Origin: Epichloe hybrida
Lineage: Eukaryota > Ascomycota > Sordariomycetes > Hypocreales > Clavicipitaceae
Length of the DNA stretch: 64,000 nucleotides
NCBI GenBank assembly: GCA_019022495.1
Contig: JAFEKR010000012.1
Span: 1,488,001 to 1,552,000 of the forward strand
Direction of reading: 5' to 3'
Positions 1 to 12,022 of this stretch are shown here, in pieces. Within the stretch, counting starts at the first letter, position 1. Each line of letters starts with the position of its first letter. The notes under the pieces were generated by a model. The model was not told the origin of the DNA, did no database searches, and saw only the letters and a program-made list of their open reading frames with translations. The translations under genes and the position numbers were made by a program.

Positions 1-1290
1 AAGGCCTTTAATAATAGCCTTACAGGCCTTATAAAGGTATTTACAAAGCTTATGTATACTAACTAGCTTATAACCTTCTAGAGTATTTAGAATGATATAA
101 AGCGCACATATAATTCATAGCAAAATAATATTCTTTGATATATTAAAGACTAGTGGTTTCCCTAGCGCGAGTAATAGGTGTTTTATTTTATAGGATTTTA
201 TTGCAATTTTAGCTAGTATACTAATAGTCCTACTAGATTAGCTTATAAGAACTTAAAGTCCTGCTTAATTATAGGCATAGGTAATCTCTTTTACCTCTTC
301 CTTATAATAAATAAATGCTTTAATCAATCCTCCGAAAATATAAAGAACATATCGTAATTAATAATATAAGGCTTTAGAAGTAATATATTAGAAGGGATTA
401 GCTTAGTAGGCTTCCCTTATAAATATCCTCTAAGGCTATTAAATTAATAAATTAGTAATATTATTAAGCTTATGCCTCGTGAGCTAGCTAAATTCAGCTA
501 TTATTATGCGATTTGCCTTGTTAATTCTAATAGTAATTTGCCCTCCTGTGTGCCTATATGCTTATTAACCTTTATAACTATAGTCTATATCTTATAAAGG
601 AAGCTATATATCCTTACTAGTAGCTGTAAAGGCCCTTAGTATATTAGTAATTAAGATAATAAGGGATATACACTTTATATTAAGCTTATATTAATTAATA
701 GGATTTATATAATCTAATGCTTTAAATCCTTAACCTTATTCGCATTAGTTAGTGATAAGAGCCTTGTAATAAACGCGATAAGACTGCTATAACTATAGGG
801 GATTAGGCTACCTTATAGGGCTCTTTTTAGGTTATTATACCACAAAGACCATAGCTTCTAGCTACCCGTAGCCCCTATTAGCTAAATTATAGTATATAAT
901 ATATATTAACATAAGTAAAGGTAGTAGAAGCGGTATTATAAGGGATACGTGGCAGGGGCAGAGGCTGTGGTTAGTCTTAAAGAGGTTTAAGAGGCTATAT
1001 AACTACTAGGGTAACGTAATTATTAGTAAGATAAGCTATAGAAAAGCTGCTTATATTGCTAGCTAATAAGGGAGGTTGCTAATTAAAGAATTATAGCTAG
1101 ATAAACTAGTTAGACTAATTAATATGTGTATATTAAAAGAAAACACTAGAAATTATGTTTTTAAGCGAATTAGCTATAGTTATAATTAAATTAATAAATA
1201 TGACGGACTTCGTTATATATGCGGCGGTAATATGCTATAACTATAGGTGTGATTTACATGTGAGTGTGTGGCAAGTAACCTTTCTATCCG

Positions 1291-1321
1291 AAAACGGCTA
1301 GTCATAGCTATGACGGTTTTT
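1291..1321. repeat. Short imperfect palindrome
   Basis: AAAACGG-type left arm and GACGGTTTT right arm meet at a central CATAGCTATG. This is an imperfect inverted repeat of about 30 bp in AT-rich DNA. It may be a relic of a transposon end. No function can be assigned. Confidence 0.35.
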
Positions 1322-1672
1322 CCGTACAGCTCCGATTAGCAGAACTCTAAATATAGGAGGCCATATATATTATTTACGCTAGTTAGCTTCATAAACAGCT
1401 ATTACTAGTACTCCTTGTTACGTGCTAGATTTGATAAGTGGCCTGCCACTTCGGATGTGGCCTAGCATGTAACCTAGAACCCCTATATTAGACCATAGCT
1501 TCGACCTCTAGCTAGTTAAGTTAAATGAAAACCTTAAGACTTATTATTATACATTCTATATCGTAATATATAGTAGCAATTGCTCTTCAATCTTGCGTAC
1601 CTATAGCGCTTTTACTGCTAATAAAAGCCACTAACTAGCTATTCGTTAACTAACTAACTAAGCCTATCAAAT

Positions 1673-1826
1673 CTATCCCTTTTACTAGGCCTAATAGTCC
1701 CCCTAGGCATCGCGCCTATTGTCCGATTCGTTTGCCTTCAATTTGACCGTCAATCTAACTAGTTTAAAGCTATCCCTTTTGCTAGGCCTAATAGCTCCCT
1801 TAGGCATCGCTCCTATTGTTAGATTC
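1673..1826. repeat. Direct duplication, two ~57-bp copies 97 bp apart
   Basis: 1673-1729 and 1770-1826 are near-identical. Both run from CTATCCCTTTT through a TAGGCCTAATAG core and a GGCATCGC block to GATTC. They differ mostly by C/T and G/A transitions, consistent with RIP after a local duplication. Confidence 0.7.
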
Positions 1827-1924
1827 TTTGATCTTTGAAGACCCTTTAATCTGTTGATTTAAAGACCTACTTTACCTAGCCGGGGGAACATTGACTGACT
1901 TTACACCAGGCACAATAATGTACC

Positions 1925-1946
1925 ACTACTACTACTACTACTACTA
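1925..1946. repeat. (ACT)n microsatellite
   Basis: About seven uninterrupted ACT triplets. The minus-strand reading frame across it gives a run of valines; I do not treat that as a gene. Confidence 0.9.
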
Positions 1947-2423
1947 AAGTAAACAAGTATCCAATAGATTTACACCTAAAATCGGTTATATCAAGGTGTG
2001 AGCCAATCATGTGTGGAGTGACTCTCTCAAGCGTATTCAACCCTTTAGATCCAAAGGTGTCAAGTAACCGGGTGCCCCATTGGTGCCAGTAGTTGATTAT
2101 TAACGTTAGCATCCATTAATAAGCCACCTACCCTGGCTACCCATGAGGACAGAGAGACATATATTTTCCGACTTAAATAAGTGCTAGCATCTTTTTTTGA
2201 CATTCTGAACACCACGTTTTACAGATTACGCAACATCAGTAGCTCTTTCTTGATAAAGCGGTCATTATCTACATATGCCTGATCTTCGATCATTGACCAA
2301 CATGGACCTATCACACTGGGAGTCAATGATTGCTGCTGAGGTATTACTCAAGCACCTCCACAGCTTTGGACTAGAGCTACCAAAGTTGGTACGTCCATAC
2401 CTCCTACAGTGGGCGTACCTACC

Positions 2424-2460
2424 TTGGGTACCTAGGTATTACCTAGGGGTAGGTACCCAA
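2424..2460. promoter_or_regulatory. Perfect 11-bp inverted repeat upstream of the PP2A gene
   Basis: TTGGGTACCTA (2424-2434) and its exact reverse complement TAGGTACCCAA (2450-2460) flank a 15-base loop that itself has GGTA/TACC pairing. It lies about 360 bp before the PP2A start codon, in the presumed promoter or 5' UTR (2150-2819), where I see no credible coding gene. It could form a hairpin or bind a dimeric regulator; that is inference. Confidence 0.45.
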
Positions 2461-2819
2461 AGCCAAGTACGACACCCAAAAGTGTGCGGGACCCTCAGGC
2501 CGCGCAGAGCTGTTGAGGGAGCTGCCCTTGGGTCCACTGCGGCCGCCACTCACGCTCGTCAAACGACATCATCCACCGCCCACCTTCTTTCGCCGCATCG
2601 CTTGTCAACAGGACTAGGCCGCATGCCATAATACTGACTTATCATCGCAGGCAACTGCTGTCCGCCTCGCCGCCACCGACTATCGCACAAATCACTTGCT
2701 TCTACTTTGTACTGTTGACTAGTATTGCTGCAATCTTCACTAGATACCATCCACTCACTCCCCAGCCCATTGCCCCGATTCGAACCATCCACGCGCTACT
2801 GCTGCCGCTGTTGAACAAG

Positions 2820-4590
2820 ATGGTGGATAGTGAAGCAAATTCTCCTACGTGGAAGTTCACACAGTATGTCAATAATAGCTTAGGAATATATCAACCACTG
2901 ACCAGGATCTCTAGGTGCTTCGGCGATAAGGGCGACGTCGAGGATATCACCGAGGGTAAGACAGCCTTGGCCATTCGTTGCATGCGGTCTGCTGTATGCC
3001 ATCGACCTTCTAACTTACCTCCCATTGTTTACTAGCCGACATCATCTCTACCGTCGAGTTTGACCATACCGGTAACTATCTGGCGACCGGTGATAAAGGT
3101 GGACGAGTCGTCCTATTTGAGCGAAACGAAACTGTGTGTTGAACCGTCCTTCTTAGTCTTTGAGAGTGTAAAACTATATCATCTTACACAAGTCTAACGG
3201 TAAAAACCTCCACAGAAGAAGTCTTGCGAATACAAATTCCATACCGAATTTCAGTCTCACGAACCAGAGTTTGACTATTTGAAGTCTCTTGAAATCGAGG
3301 AGAAGATCAACAAGATAAAGTGGTGCCGCAGACAGAATGCATCACATTATCTCCTCTCCACAAACGACAAAACCATCAAGCTCTGGAAAGTGTTCGAAAA
3401 GTCTTTGAAGGTCGTAGCGGAAAATAACTTGTCACACGATGCTACGCCAGGCAGCGTAGCTGGTGCTGGTGCCTCACGGCCTTTGGCTACGACCCAACAC
3501 TTTCGTAATGCAGCGGATCTGAAGCTACCGCGCCTTACACATCATGATACCGTTGTTGCAGCCGTTCCCCGTCGTACATATGCAAATGCGCACGCCTACC
3601 ACATAAACAGTATATCTGTGAACAGTGACGGAGAAACCTTCATTAGCAGCGATGATTTACGAATTAACCTCTGGAATCTAAACATTCAAGATCAAAGCTT
3701 CAACATTGTCGACATAAAACCAGCAAATATGGAAGAGCTTACTGAAGTCATCACTGCCGCGGAATTCCACCCTCAAAGCTGTAACTGGTTCATGTATGCT
3801 AGCTCCAAAGGCACCATCAAACTAGCAGATATGCGCGAGAGTGCCTTGTGCGACCAACATGCTAAGCGTAAGAGAAACCCTCAGTCGCATGCGACTTTTG
3901 TTTGCAAATGCAATCTAACTTTGGTCAGTGTTTGAACAAGAAGAAGAACCAGACTCCAGGTCTTTCTTCTCCGAGATTATTTCATCTATCTCGGATGTTC
4001 GATTTTCTTACGATGGCCGGTACATACTTTCTCGCGATTATCTCACCGTCAAAATTTGGGACATCAACATGGAGCGCCAACCGGTCAAAACAATTCCGAT
4101 TCATGAACACCTGCGGCCAAGGTTGTGTGATACGTATGAAAATGATAGCATCTTCGACAAGTTCGAGGTTGTATTCTCAGGCGATGCAAAGAATGTCATG
4201 ACAGGAAGCTACAACAACAATTTTATGATATATCCGTCCGACCCTGACAGAGAAGTTGAAGTAGTTTTACAAGCAGACAAATCGGCGTTCAAAGCCAAAA
4301 AGGTTGGTATTCCTACGCCGATAAATTCCTTGACAAGCCCCACGACGAATGGGGGTAAGAAGAATGGCTCTAGGGCAGGCAGTCCGGCAGGTGGCGCGCA
4401 ACGCATGAAGAAGGAGACAGATGCAGATCAGATTGATTACAACAAAAAAATTCTGCACATGAGCTGGCACCCTTTTGAGGACAGTATTGCTATTGCGGCA
4501 ACAAACAATGTACGTCACTGTACTAGAGTACGACCGTGAGGATGGCTACTGACATTGTTCAACCAGCTGTTTGTTTTCTCCGCTCTATAG
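2820..4590 (+). CDS. CDC55: PP2A regulatory subunit B (B55/PR55, Cdc55 family)
   Basis: This is the substrate-targeting B subunit of the PP2A heterotrimer, which controls mitotic progression, septation and morphogenesis. I infer six exons: 2820-2863, 2915-2955, 3036-3133, 3216-3867, 3929-4509 and 4567-4590. They give 1440 nt, or 479 residues, a normal length for the family. All introns are short (51-82 nt) with GT..AG ends, and most show a CTAAC or CTGAC branch site. Joining them restores the conserved N-terminus ([20 protein letters not shown]), [30 protein letters not shown], the WD-repeat body with DLRINLWNL and [10 protein letters not shown], and the C-terminal LFVFSAL. The start is the ATG at 2820, just before SPTWKFTQ; the open frame continues upstream but that part does not look conserved. 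The gene appears intact although it sits between two RIP-degraded blocks. The family call is very secure; the symbol is the yeast orthologue name. Confidence 0.95.
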
Positions 4591-5215
4591 AAGCGGCCAT
4601 GGCCCATTATCATTGTTTAGAGTTGATTCTAGCGGCTTGCAACCGGACGAGAAAAAGGGCAAGAGGGTTCAGCCCGTCGAAGTTTGCGATCCCATTATTT
4701 GGATGACACTGCTCTTCGTTGCTCAATTGTCAGGTCAGGAGAGGCGCTGCAGGATGCATGCCACAGGTCTGACGTGGCAAAGCTATCAGCTGGCAGTATT
4801 GGGTCCTGGAGTACCTTGGCTCTCTATTGCCAATAAATAAAGATGGCGCAGGATTGACAAGCCGGAGAGAGCGGCCAAGGTGGCTCGAAATCCATTGCTA
4901 CACTAATGAAGAGGACTGACTGTTCCTTGGACAGACCCTTGGTGTCTCGTCCCGTAGACCACTCACAATATACAGCTAAGAAGTGAAACGCTAAGTTCCG
5001 TACAGACCACATTCTTCCTGTGAGACGCATATATGTTTTGCCCTTCCTTGTCGTTGTGAATGGCATACGTACAATGATCTCTTAAAGGTGTGTACAAGCA
5101 AGGCGCAGAAAATACCACAATGTCATTTGCGCGACAAGATGTCCGTGGGGTACGGTAGAACATTCCCGTTCACTTCTTTTGTATCCACAGTGAAGACTGA
5201 AAACTAAGCTACGGT
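4591..5215. other. PP2A 3' flank up to the AT-rich boundary
   Basis: Normal base composition, with no conserved coding frame on either strand. It presumably holds the PP2A 3' UTR and terminator. Base composition drops sharply at about 5215, where TpA-rich repeat sequence begins. Confidence 0.6.
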
Positions 5216-5402
5216 CGTCCGAAATACTAAACTTAATAAGGCTTTAGCCTTTTTTTACTTTATATTCTCTAGCTTTATAGCTATTTTTATGTTATAGCTT
5301 ATAAAGTTCTTAAGTAATATAAGTATTTAGATTTAGAACTTATCCTAGTTATTCTTATAGTAATCCTAGCTATTAACTAGTTGTTCCTTAATATATTAGT
5401 TT
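5216..5402. repeat. Unassigned AT-rich sequence
   Basis: TpA-rich, RIP-like sequence between the gene flank and the first recognisable repeat. I found no match to other parts of the window. Confidence 0.4.
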
Positions 5403-6228
5403 TATACTCGAATGGATTTGAGTTTGACTGCAATCGCGAATTATGACTATATCTTGCGCAAACGTAGCTATAAAGTTTATCGCAAACTTTACATTAACCT
5501 TTTAGCCCCCTTAGTTTATGGCTTAAAACTTATTCCTTTGTTTATATTTTACTTATTACTATAGTAATTATTAAATTTAGTTATTAATTATTATATGAGC
5601 TGGGTATTGCTAGTAAATTTTTTTGTTCTTTGAAAATTAGTGTTGGGAGCACGGAGGCTAGGGAGCTAGTAATAGAATAATTATATAATAAAACCCTTAG
5701 ATAAGCCTTAAGTTATGCAAATAACTAAGTAACTACTAGATAGCTATATATATATAATAAGGTATTTAAATAAGAACTACTTATAAGGTATTGTTATAAC
5801 TAGGTTAGGGAGATATAAACAGAGTGAAGGCTAAGGTTCTTGGTCATAGCTAGAGAGCTATTACTTAAGGGTAGGTACATAAAGGTCTTAAACTCTAACT
5901 TACTATATACCTTATAGGTAATTCTTATTTAAATACCTTACTATGTACACATAGCTATTTAGTAGCTACTTAGTTATTTATATAACTTAAGGCTTATTTA
6001 AGGGTTTTATTATATAACTATTTTATCCCTAGCTCCCTAGCCTCCGTGCTCCTAACAAGTATATAGTAAGTTAGAGTTTAAGACCTTTATGTACTTACCT
6101 CTAAGTAGTAGCTCTCTAGCTATAACTAAGAACCTTAGCCTTCACTTTGTTTACATCTCCCTGACTATAGTCGTGACAATTAGATGCATTGGCCGCAGCT
6201 AATGACCCCCAAAAAAATTAAAAATCAA
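5403..6228 (-). mobile_element. ~0.77 kb repeat family, copy 3 (truncated, split by a solo LTR)
   Basis: 5403-5640 plus 6179-6228 match the end of the repeats at 24951-25704 (inverted) and 31999-32770 (same orientation as here). They share a TTTAAGTTT-like start, a TTAGATGCATTGGCC block and the terminal AAAAATCAAT. The other half of the element is missing. The copy is interrupted at TTAG/ATGCATT by the solo LTR at 5641-6178. Strand is given relative to the 24951 copy. Confidence 0.75.
5641..6178. mobile_element. Solo LTR, 538 bp, TG...CA ends, ATTAG target duplication
   Basis: It begins TGTTGGGAGC and ends TCGTGACA, flanked by ATTAG at 5636-5640 and 6179-6183. The flanks rejoin into an uninterrupted copy of the host repeat seen at 32699-32725. 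Inside are two long inverted-repeat pairs laid out alternately: A (5641-5787), B (5788-5908), A reversed (5909-6055), B reversed (6056-6178). Arm similarity is high, with differences mainly transitions. No internal retroelement region remains. The solo-LTR call rests on the TG/CA ends and the 5-bp duplication. Confidence 0.75.
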
Positions 6229-6286
6229 TATTTTAGAGGCAATTCGAGACTTTTACAGCGGTGCGGAAGTTTGTGCAAAGGTTAGT
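6225..6286 (-). mobile_element. Fragment of a LINE 5' end
   Basis: About 55 bases, including GCGGTGCGGAAGTTTGTGC, match the reverse complement of the LINE1 5' end (7038-7096) and the LINE2 5' end (55860-55919). It lies just outside the left LTR of the 50-kb element. Confidence 0.6.
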
Positions 6287-6299
6287 AAATATATATATA

Positions 6300-6524
6300 T
6301 GTTATAAACTAGCCTTATGGCTACTACATATAAGCGTTTAGAATAAGAATATTATTCTTATAGAAAAAGAAAGGAATTACACTGGTAGTTACATAGTATC
6401 TAGATATATAGTCCCTTATACGCGGTCTATACGTAGCATATGTAAAGCCCTAACCTAGCTATATAAAGTATAAATACTTCCTAGAGCTAGACTTAACCTA
6501 AGCTTATAGCTGAAGTGTATAATA
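6300..6524. repeat. Left LTR of the outermost element
   Basis: 225-bp direct repeat of 56582-56806. It contains a TATAAAGTATAAATAC stretch near its right third that could be a promoter TATA region. The terminal CA has become TA. Confidence 0.8.
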
Positions 6525-7037
6525 TACCCCCTTACTTACCTTTCCTTTTCTTTTTTTACTATAAAGTAAGTATATATTAACTATAAACTTTTATTATATA
6601 GCCTCCCTTAAAAAATATATTAGAGTAATATAGTTTACCTAGTAGGGTTATATCTTTACTATATAGATTAAAAAAAATTTAGTATAGGACTAACTTACTT
6701 TACTTTAGCTTTACCTTTAAAAACACTAGCTACCTCTCTTATAGTCTCTTATTACTAGCTATTTCCTTACCTTATCTAGCATTTTAACTTTACCTTCACC
6801 TTATATTCTCTTTATTATTTACTAAAATTAAACTTTACTTTAAATAACCCCCTTATTAATAACTATACAACCCCTTACTATATAATATACTACCCTTACT
6901 TACTCCTAGCTATTATTTATAAATATAAATAACTTATACTTTAATTAAAGCTTAACCTATTTATCCTAAAATATAAATAACCTATTCCCTCTCCTTTAAT
7001 TTTATATCTTTTTATCTTTATATTATTATAATTCCTT
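6525..7037. other. Internal piece 1 of the outermost LTR element
   Basis: AT-rich sequence between the left LTR and LINE1. 7025-7037 (ATTATAATTCCTT) is the left target duplication of LINE1. I see no coding motif. Confidence 0.5.
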
Positions 7038-8554
7038 TGAAAAACCTTCGCATAAACTTCCGCACCGCTCTAAAGGTCCGGAATCGCCTCTAAAATACAA
7101 ACCACATTAATATTTAAATTCCTTACCTCTATTTACCCCCCCCTATAATATTATATTATAATAAAGCTAGTAGTAAGAGTGTGAATATACTAATAGTAAT
7201 TAACTTAGGAGAAAGGGGGCTAGTATAAAGCTACTATTACCTAAACATAGGAATAGGATAGTTTAATATTTAAAGCAGTAAGAATAACCCTATAATAGAC
7301 TAAATCTAATTTAAATATCTAGATAATATAAAATACTATAATAAAATCATAAGCCTTATCCCTAGTAATAAAGTTACTTAGGTATAGTATATTACTAAAG
7401 CTATTACTAGATAGGTAGTAAACTATACCTAAGCTAAAGTAAAGGTAATAAACTATAATAATAGTAATATCTATACTACTAAAGAAGCCCTTAAATAAGC
7501 CCTTAAAGAGGCTATTAAAAAAGGAACTAAAGGAAGTAATACTCTAACCTAGGTAAGTATTACTACTAGCCTAGCTCCTAAATAAATAAATAGCTTACCT
7601 CCCCCCCTCTAAATCCCTAGTAAATAAAACTAAGAGGTACTTATTAAAGGGAATACTATCTAGAAATCACTCTAGTCTAAGGGCATAGAAAATATAGTAA
7701 TAGTAGTAAATAAAGCTATAAGCTAGGCTATAGTAGTAGTAGCTAAAAGACTCCCTAGTAGGAATATAATTATTACCTTTAAAGAAAACACTACCTAATA
7801 TAAAGAAAACTAAAAATAAATTACTAAAGCATTTAGGCTAGAGGTAGCCCTTTACTATTATATACTTAGTATTATTATTAAAGGATTCCTAACTAAACAT
7901 ACCTCTCTTAAAAACCTAGTAATAGAAATTAGAAAAGCTAATAAGGTAAATATAGTAAAGGTAATAGTAAGATAACCCTAGGGTAAAGGTACTTAAAGAA
8001 CTACTCTAATACTAGGCCTAGCTAAAGTAAAAGATACTAATAAGATATACTAAGATAATATAGTCTTTAAAGCAAAGCTTTTCTAAACTAAACTATATAA
8101 TAAAACCCTATAACCCTAATAATACTATAATTACTTCTAAATAAGCTATATAGCTAAGTTTTATAAGGTAGTACTAAGGTATAGTAAGTATAAAGCTAGC
8201 TATTATAAGAATAAAGAGTTCTCCTACCCTATAAAAGATAAATAAGTAAAGGAAAACTATATCCTATACTCTAGACTACACCTAGCCTAGTTAAGGGACT
8301 ATCCTATCCTAAAAGAGAAGTAAAATACTACTAAAGTAAGATATTTTAAATAGCCCTCTTACTTCACTACTTACTCCCTAAGTAAAGGCTTAACTATACC
8401 CTATAAGAGACCTAGTATAGTAATAAAACCTATTATTATAGTAAGTAAAAAGAGAGAATACCTTATAAATATAGAATAAAGCGCTAAATAACTAAGATTA
8501 GGAAGTATTAGATAATACATAAAGCAACTTAGAGCTAGAATAAAGCTAGTATAA

Positions 8555-11500
8555 GATAATAGTAACTAATAACCCCCCTAATTAATATAATAATATTATA
8601 AGTCCTTTTCTAGAACATAAATAAGAAAAATAAACTAGTATATATAGCACTCTATTACTAAACTAATATAGACATAATTATAATCTAAGAATAGGAATAT
8701 ATAAGAAACCTATAGCCCCTAGCACTAGGCCTTACCTAGTTCTAACTTATATATTATAATAGATATAATGTAATATATATAAATAAGAAATATAAAGTAG
8801 GGTTATAGTTAGCCTAGGGAGGGACTAACTAGTTACTAGTAAAGCTATAAGGAGTTAATATTTACTCCCTTTACTTAGAGAGATATAGTAATAACTAGAA
8901 CACCCCTATTTATATAATTAACCTAGAAAAGCCCTATAACTAAAGCATATTTATAAGTAACTTTAACTAAAAGCACCCCCTCTAGGATAAGCTAGATAGG
9001 AAAACTAATAGAGTAAACAAACTACTAGAGTTTATAAACTAGTAAAGGCTTAGACTTATTACACCCTAGGGTAAACCTATAAGATAATATAAAGATAATA
9101 AAGATAGCACTATTAATTTAGCATAGGCTACGCTAGATATTAGAGTCTACTATAAAGGCACTAAAGATATCCCTAGATCTAACTATATCCTATAACTAAT
9201 TAGTATCTTTAATAAATAGTAGGAAGCTATCCCTTAGGTCCTTAGATATATATAGGAAGCTATAAACTAATTATATATAAAGGCAAAGGCTATGATTAGA
9301 CTCTAGCCTAAAAATACACTAAACTTATATAATAAAGAGGGAATAAATAACTATATAATATAGCTTATTATAAGCCTATAATAGATTATAGATAAGGTAG
9401 TCCTAAAGAAAGCCTAGGGACTCCCTAGCCTAGAGGTATAGTAGTTAAGGAAAGCCTAAGAGTTAGTTAGTAAAGTAAGGTAAGCTAAGAGATAATAAAA
9501 ACACTAGAGAACTAATATAAACTAGCAAGCCTATACTAAGGCAAATAAGGACTAAGAACATATTATAAGGGAAGAGAAAAGAAATATATAGAGGGATATA
9601 TTATAAAAGGCTAATATATAGGAAAAAGATAGAGAGGTCTAGAGGCTTAAGAGATAAGCCTAACTTTAAAGCTAGGCCTCCCTAGAGCTCCCTAGACTCC
9701 CTAAGCTAAAAAGAAGCAAAAATAACCTTAACCTAGCTACTATATATAATAATAAGGCTAGTATACTAGTATAAAGATTCTTCCCTAAGCTAATAGCAGA
9801 CCTCTTATATATACTAGACCTCTCCTTCCTAGAGCTAGAAAACACACTACTACTAAATAAAGAATAATTTAAGTAAGAGAAAATTAATAATATCCTAGTA
9901 AATATAGCTAGCTAGAAGGCGCTAGGAGATAATAAACTCCTAGTAGGCCTTATTAAAGCCTATAATAACCTAGCTAAAGATACTATAGCTAGGCTCCTAA
10001 ATATAGTCCTAGAAATAGGATACTTCCTAGCTTACTTCTAAACTATAAGAGTAGTAGTAATTAGGAAACCTAGTAAAACTACTAAGGAAATAAGGAGAGC
10101 TAATATATAAAAACTAATCTTACTACTTAATATAGTAAAAAAGATTATAGAAGTAGTAATAGTAAAGTAACTTATAGCCTTTACTAAGGTAAAGGGACTA
10201 CTCCCTAAACTCTAGATAGGTAATAGGATAAATAAATTAATAAAAACTATAATAAGAGTCCTTATTAAATATATTAGGGAGGCTTAGGGAAGGGGTAGTA
10301 TTGCCTTACTAGCGTAAATAGATATATCTTTAGCATTTAATAGAGTTAGCTACCTATACCTAATATACTTACTTATAAAGATAGGAGTCCTATAATAGCT
10401 AATAGTAGTAATATAAAGCTTCCTTATAGATAGAATAAGCTAGCTTAGCTTTAATAAAGAACTCTCTAAACTATTTATAATTAAGGCTAGTACCTTATAA
10501 GAATTACCTCTCTCCCTAATTCTCTTCTTACTTTACTTAGCAAAGCTTTATATTTACCTTTAGGCTATCCTAGGTATAGTAGCTATAGGATTTATAGATA
10601 ATATAAATATAGTAGCCTTTAGTAAGAATATAGCATAGACCTAGAGAAGACTTAAAGCTATATAGAAGATTTATAAGAAATAGGTAAAGTAAGTAAGAGT
10701 TAAGTTTAACCTAGCTAAAACTAAACTTATATACTTTAGTAAGTCTTATAAACCTCCCTAGGCTAAAGTCTAACTTAAAGTAAAGAAAATAGTACCTATA
10801 AAATTATATAAATTCCTAGGAGTTTAGGTTAATAGGAAACTTAACTAGAGTGCCTATAGAAATATTCTTAAGGGTAAGTTAGCCTAGTAGTAGCTTACAC
10901 TCTCTAAGCTAGTAGTATTAGCCTAGGGATATAGCTTTAGAGATACTAGACTTCTATATATATAAGTAATCTAACCTATCCTTACCTATAGAGTAAGCGC
11001 TTACTATACCCTTACTAAGAAAGAGAGATAGCTAAGAGAAGTAATAAAAAGCTTTATAGTAAATTAATTAGCTTACCTCTAGATTATTATAGGGGCATTT
11101 AAGGCTATACCTATTATATAACTAGAAGTTAAGACCTATATCCCCCCCCTTAACCTCTACCTAAATAAAATAAAGTAAAGGTTTAAAGATAAAATTATTA
11201 ATAGTAGGATAGCAAGGATAATCTAAGCTATAGCTAACTTAGTTATAATAGTACTACGCTATAGAAGAAGACCCTTACCTATTAATAATAAACTAGACAT
11301 AGACCTAGATAAGGAATAGAAGAAATAATAAGAGGACTAGCATAATAAAGAGAGGCTAGCCTAAAGTAAACGCATTAGAGAACTAACTAAAGACTCCCTA
11401 CCCTCCTATAACCTAAAGAAAATCTAGGAATTTCATACTAATATAAATAAGTATATCTCTTTAATAATTATCTAACTATATATAGGAAAGATAGGCTTAA

Positions 11501-11715
11501 ATAAGTTCCTATTCTAAAGAAAGGTTCCTAGGGTAGTTTCGCCCCTATATAGCTATAGTTAAGCTATAGAAGACTAATACTATATACTAGTTAATTATAG
11601 TAAATATAACCATAGGTAACCTTAGCAGCAATAGCTTGCTAACACATAGGAGGCAAGGCTAGCCCTAAATAAACCTTAAAAAGCAAAATATTTAGCTAAA
11701 TAGTTCCTTAGTATA
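8555..11715 (+). pseudogene. LINE1 ORF2 relic: endonuclease and reverse transcriptase
   Basis: If in-frame TAG/TAA are read as former CAG/CAA (RIP of C to T), one long frame appears. It contains DISLAFNRVSYL at 10321 (family consensus D..GAFDRV) and GFIDNINIVAF at 10588 (family consensus GYVDDVNILAF), the reverse transcriptase catalytic boxes. Further on are KLYKFLGVQV and a basic C-terminal tail. The second catalytic Asp of YVDD is now Asn and many stops interrupt the frame, so it cannot encode an active enzyme. The frame runs into the Copia LTR at 11716 and resumes at 18518. The clade call (Tad1-like) is inference from overall similarity. Confidence 0.85.
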
Positions 11716-12022
11716 TGTTAGATTCACAGGGTATTGAATTCAATGTAATACAGTCGTGAGCCCGAAGAATAGTATCGTCATCGATTATCTATTCTAGGCT
11801 GCGTTATCTGTTGTTATAATTGATTAAGTTATAGGAAAAGAGAGGTAAAAAGCTAGAAGTTATAATACATAAAGGGAAAAGGGGTTGCGCGTTTGTGTCC
11901 CTATATTTCCTAGCTAATTAATGTGCTAGGTTATAGGTCACGTGTGGGGTCCGCGCATGGCCTGAACTTCTGCTAGGTAATTACGGCTATGACGCGCAAT
12001 TGATATCACCTTTGTTCTAACA
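11716..12022 (-). repeat. Copia-1 left LTR (3' LTR)
   Basis: 307 bp, TGTTAGATTC...TTCTAACA, preceded by target duplication GTATA. A block around 11890-12000 keeps GCGCG and CACGTG-like motifs despite RIP. Confidence 0.9.

Larger units (their letters stand above)
1..2150. repeat. AT-rich, RIP-like repeat debris with no supported gene
   Basis: Low-complexity, TpA-rich sequence with stops in all frames, like the transposon block further right. About 50 bases at 1369-1418 match the 3' end of the LINE family seen at 20300-20417, 33812-33860 and 46385-46440, in minus orientation, so at least part of this is LINE-derived. Composition becomes gene-like at roughly 1850-2150. I see no gene here. Confidence 0.6.

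Noticed and set aside
2275..2792. Overlapping open frames upstream of PP2A as a separate gene
   Set aside because: No conserved domain, low-complexity residues, and they overlap on opposite strands in the presumed promoter and 5' UTR.
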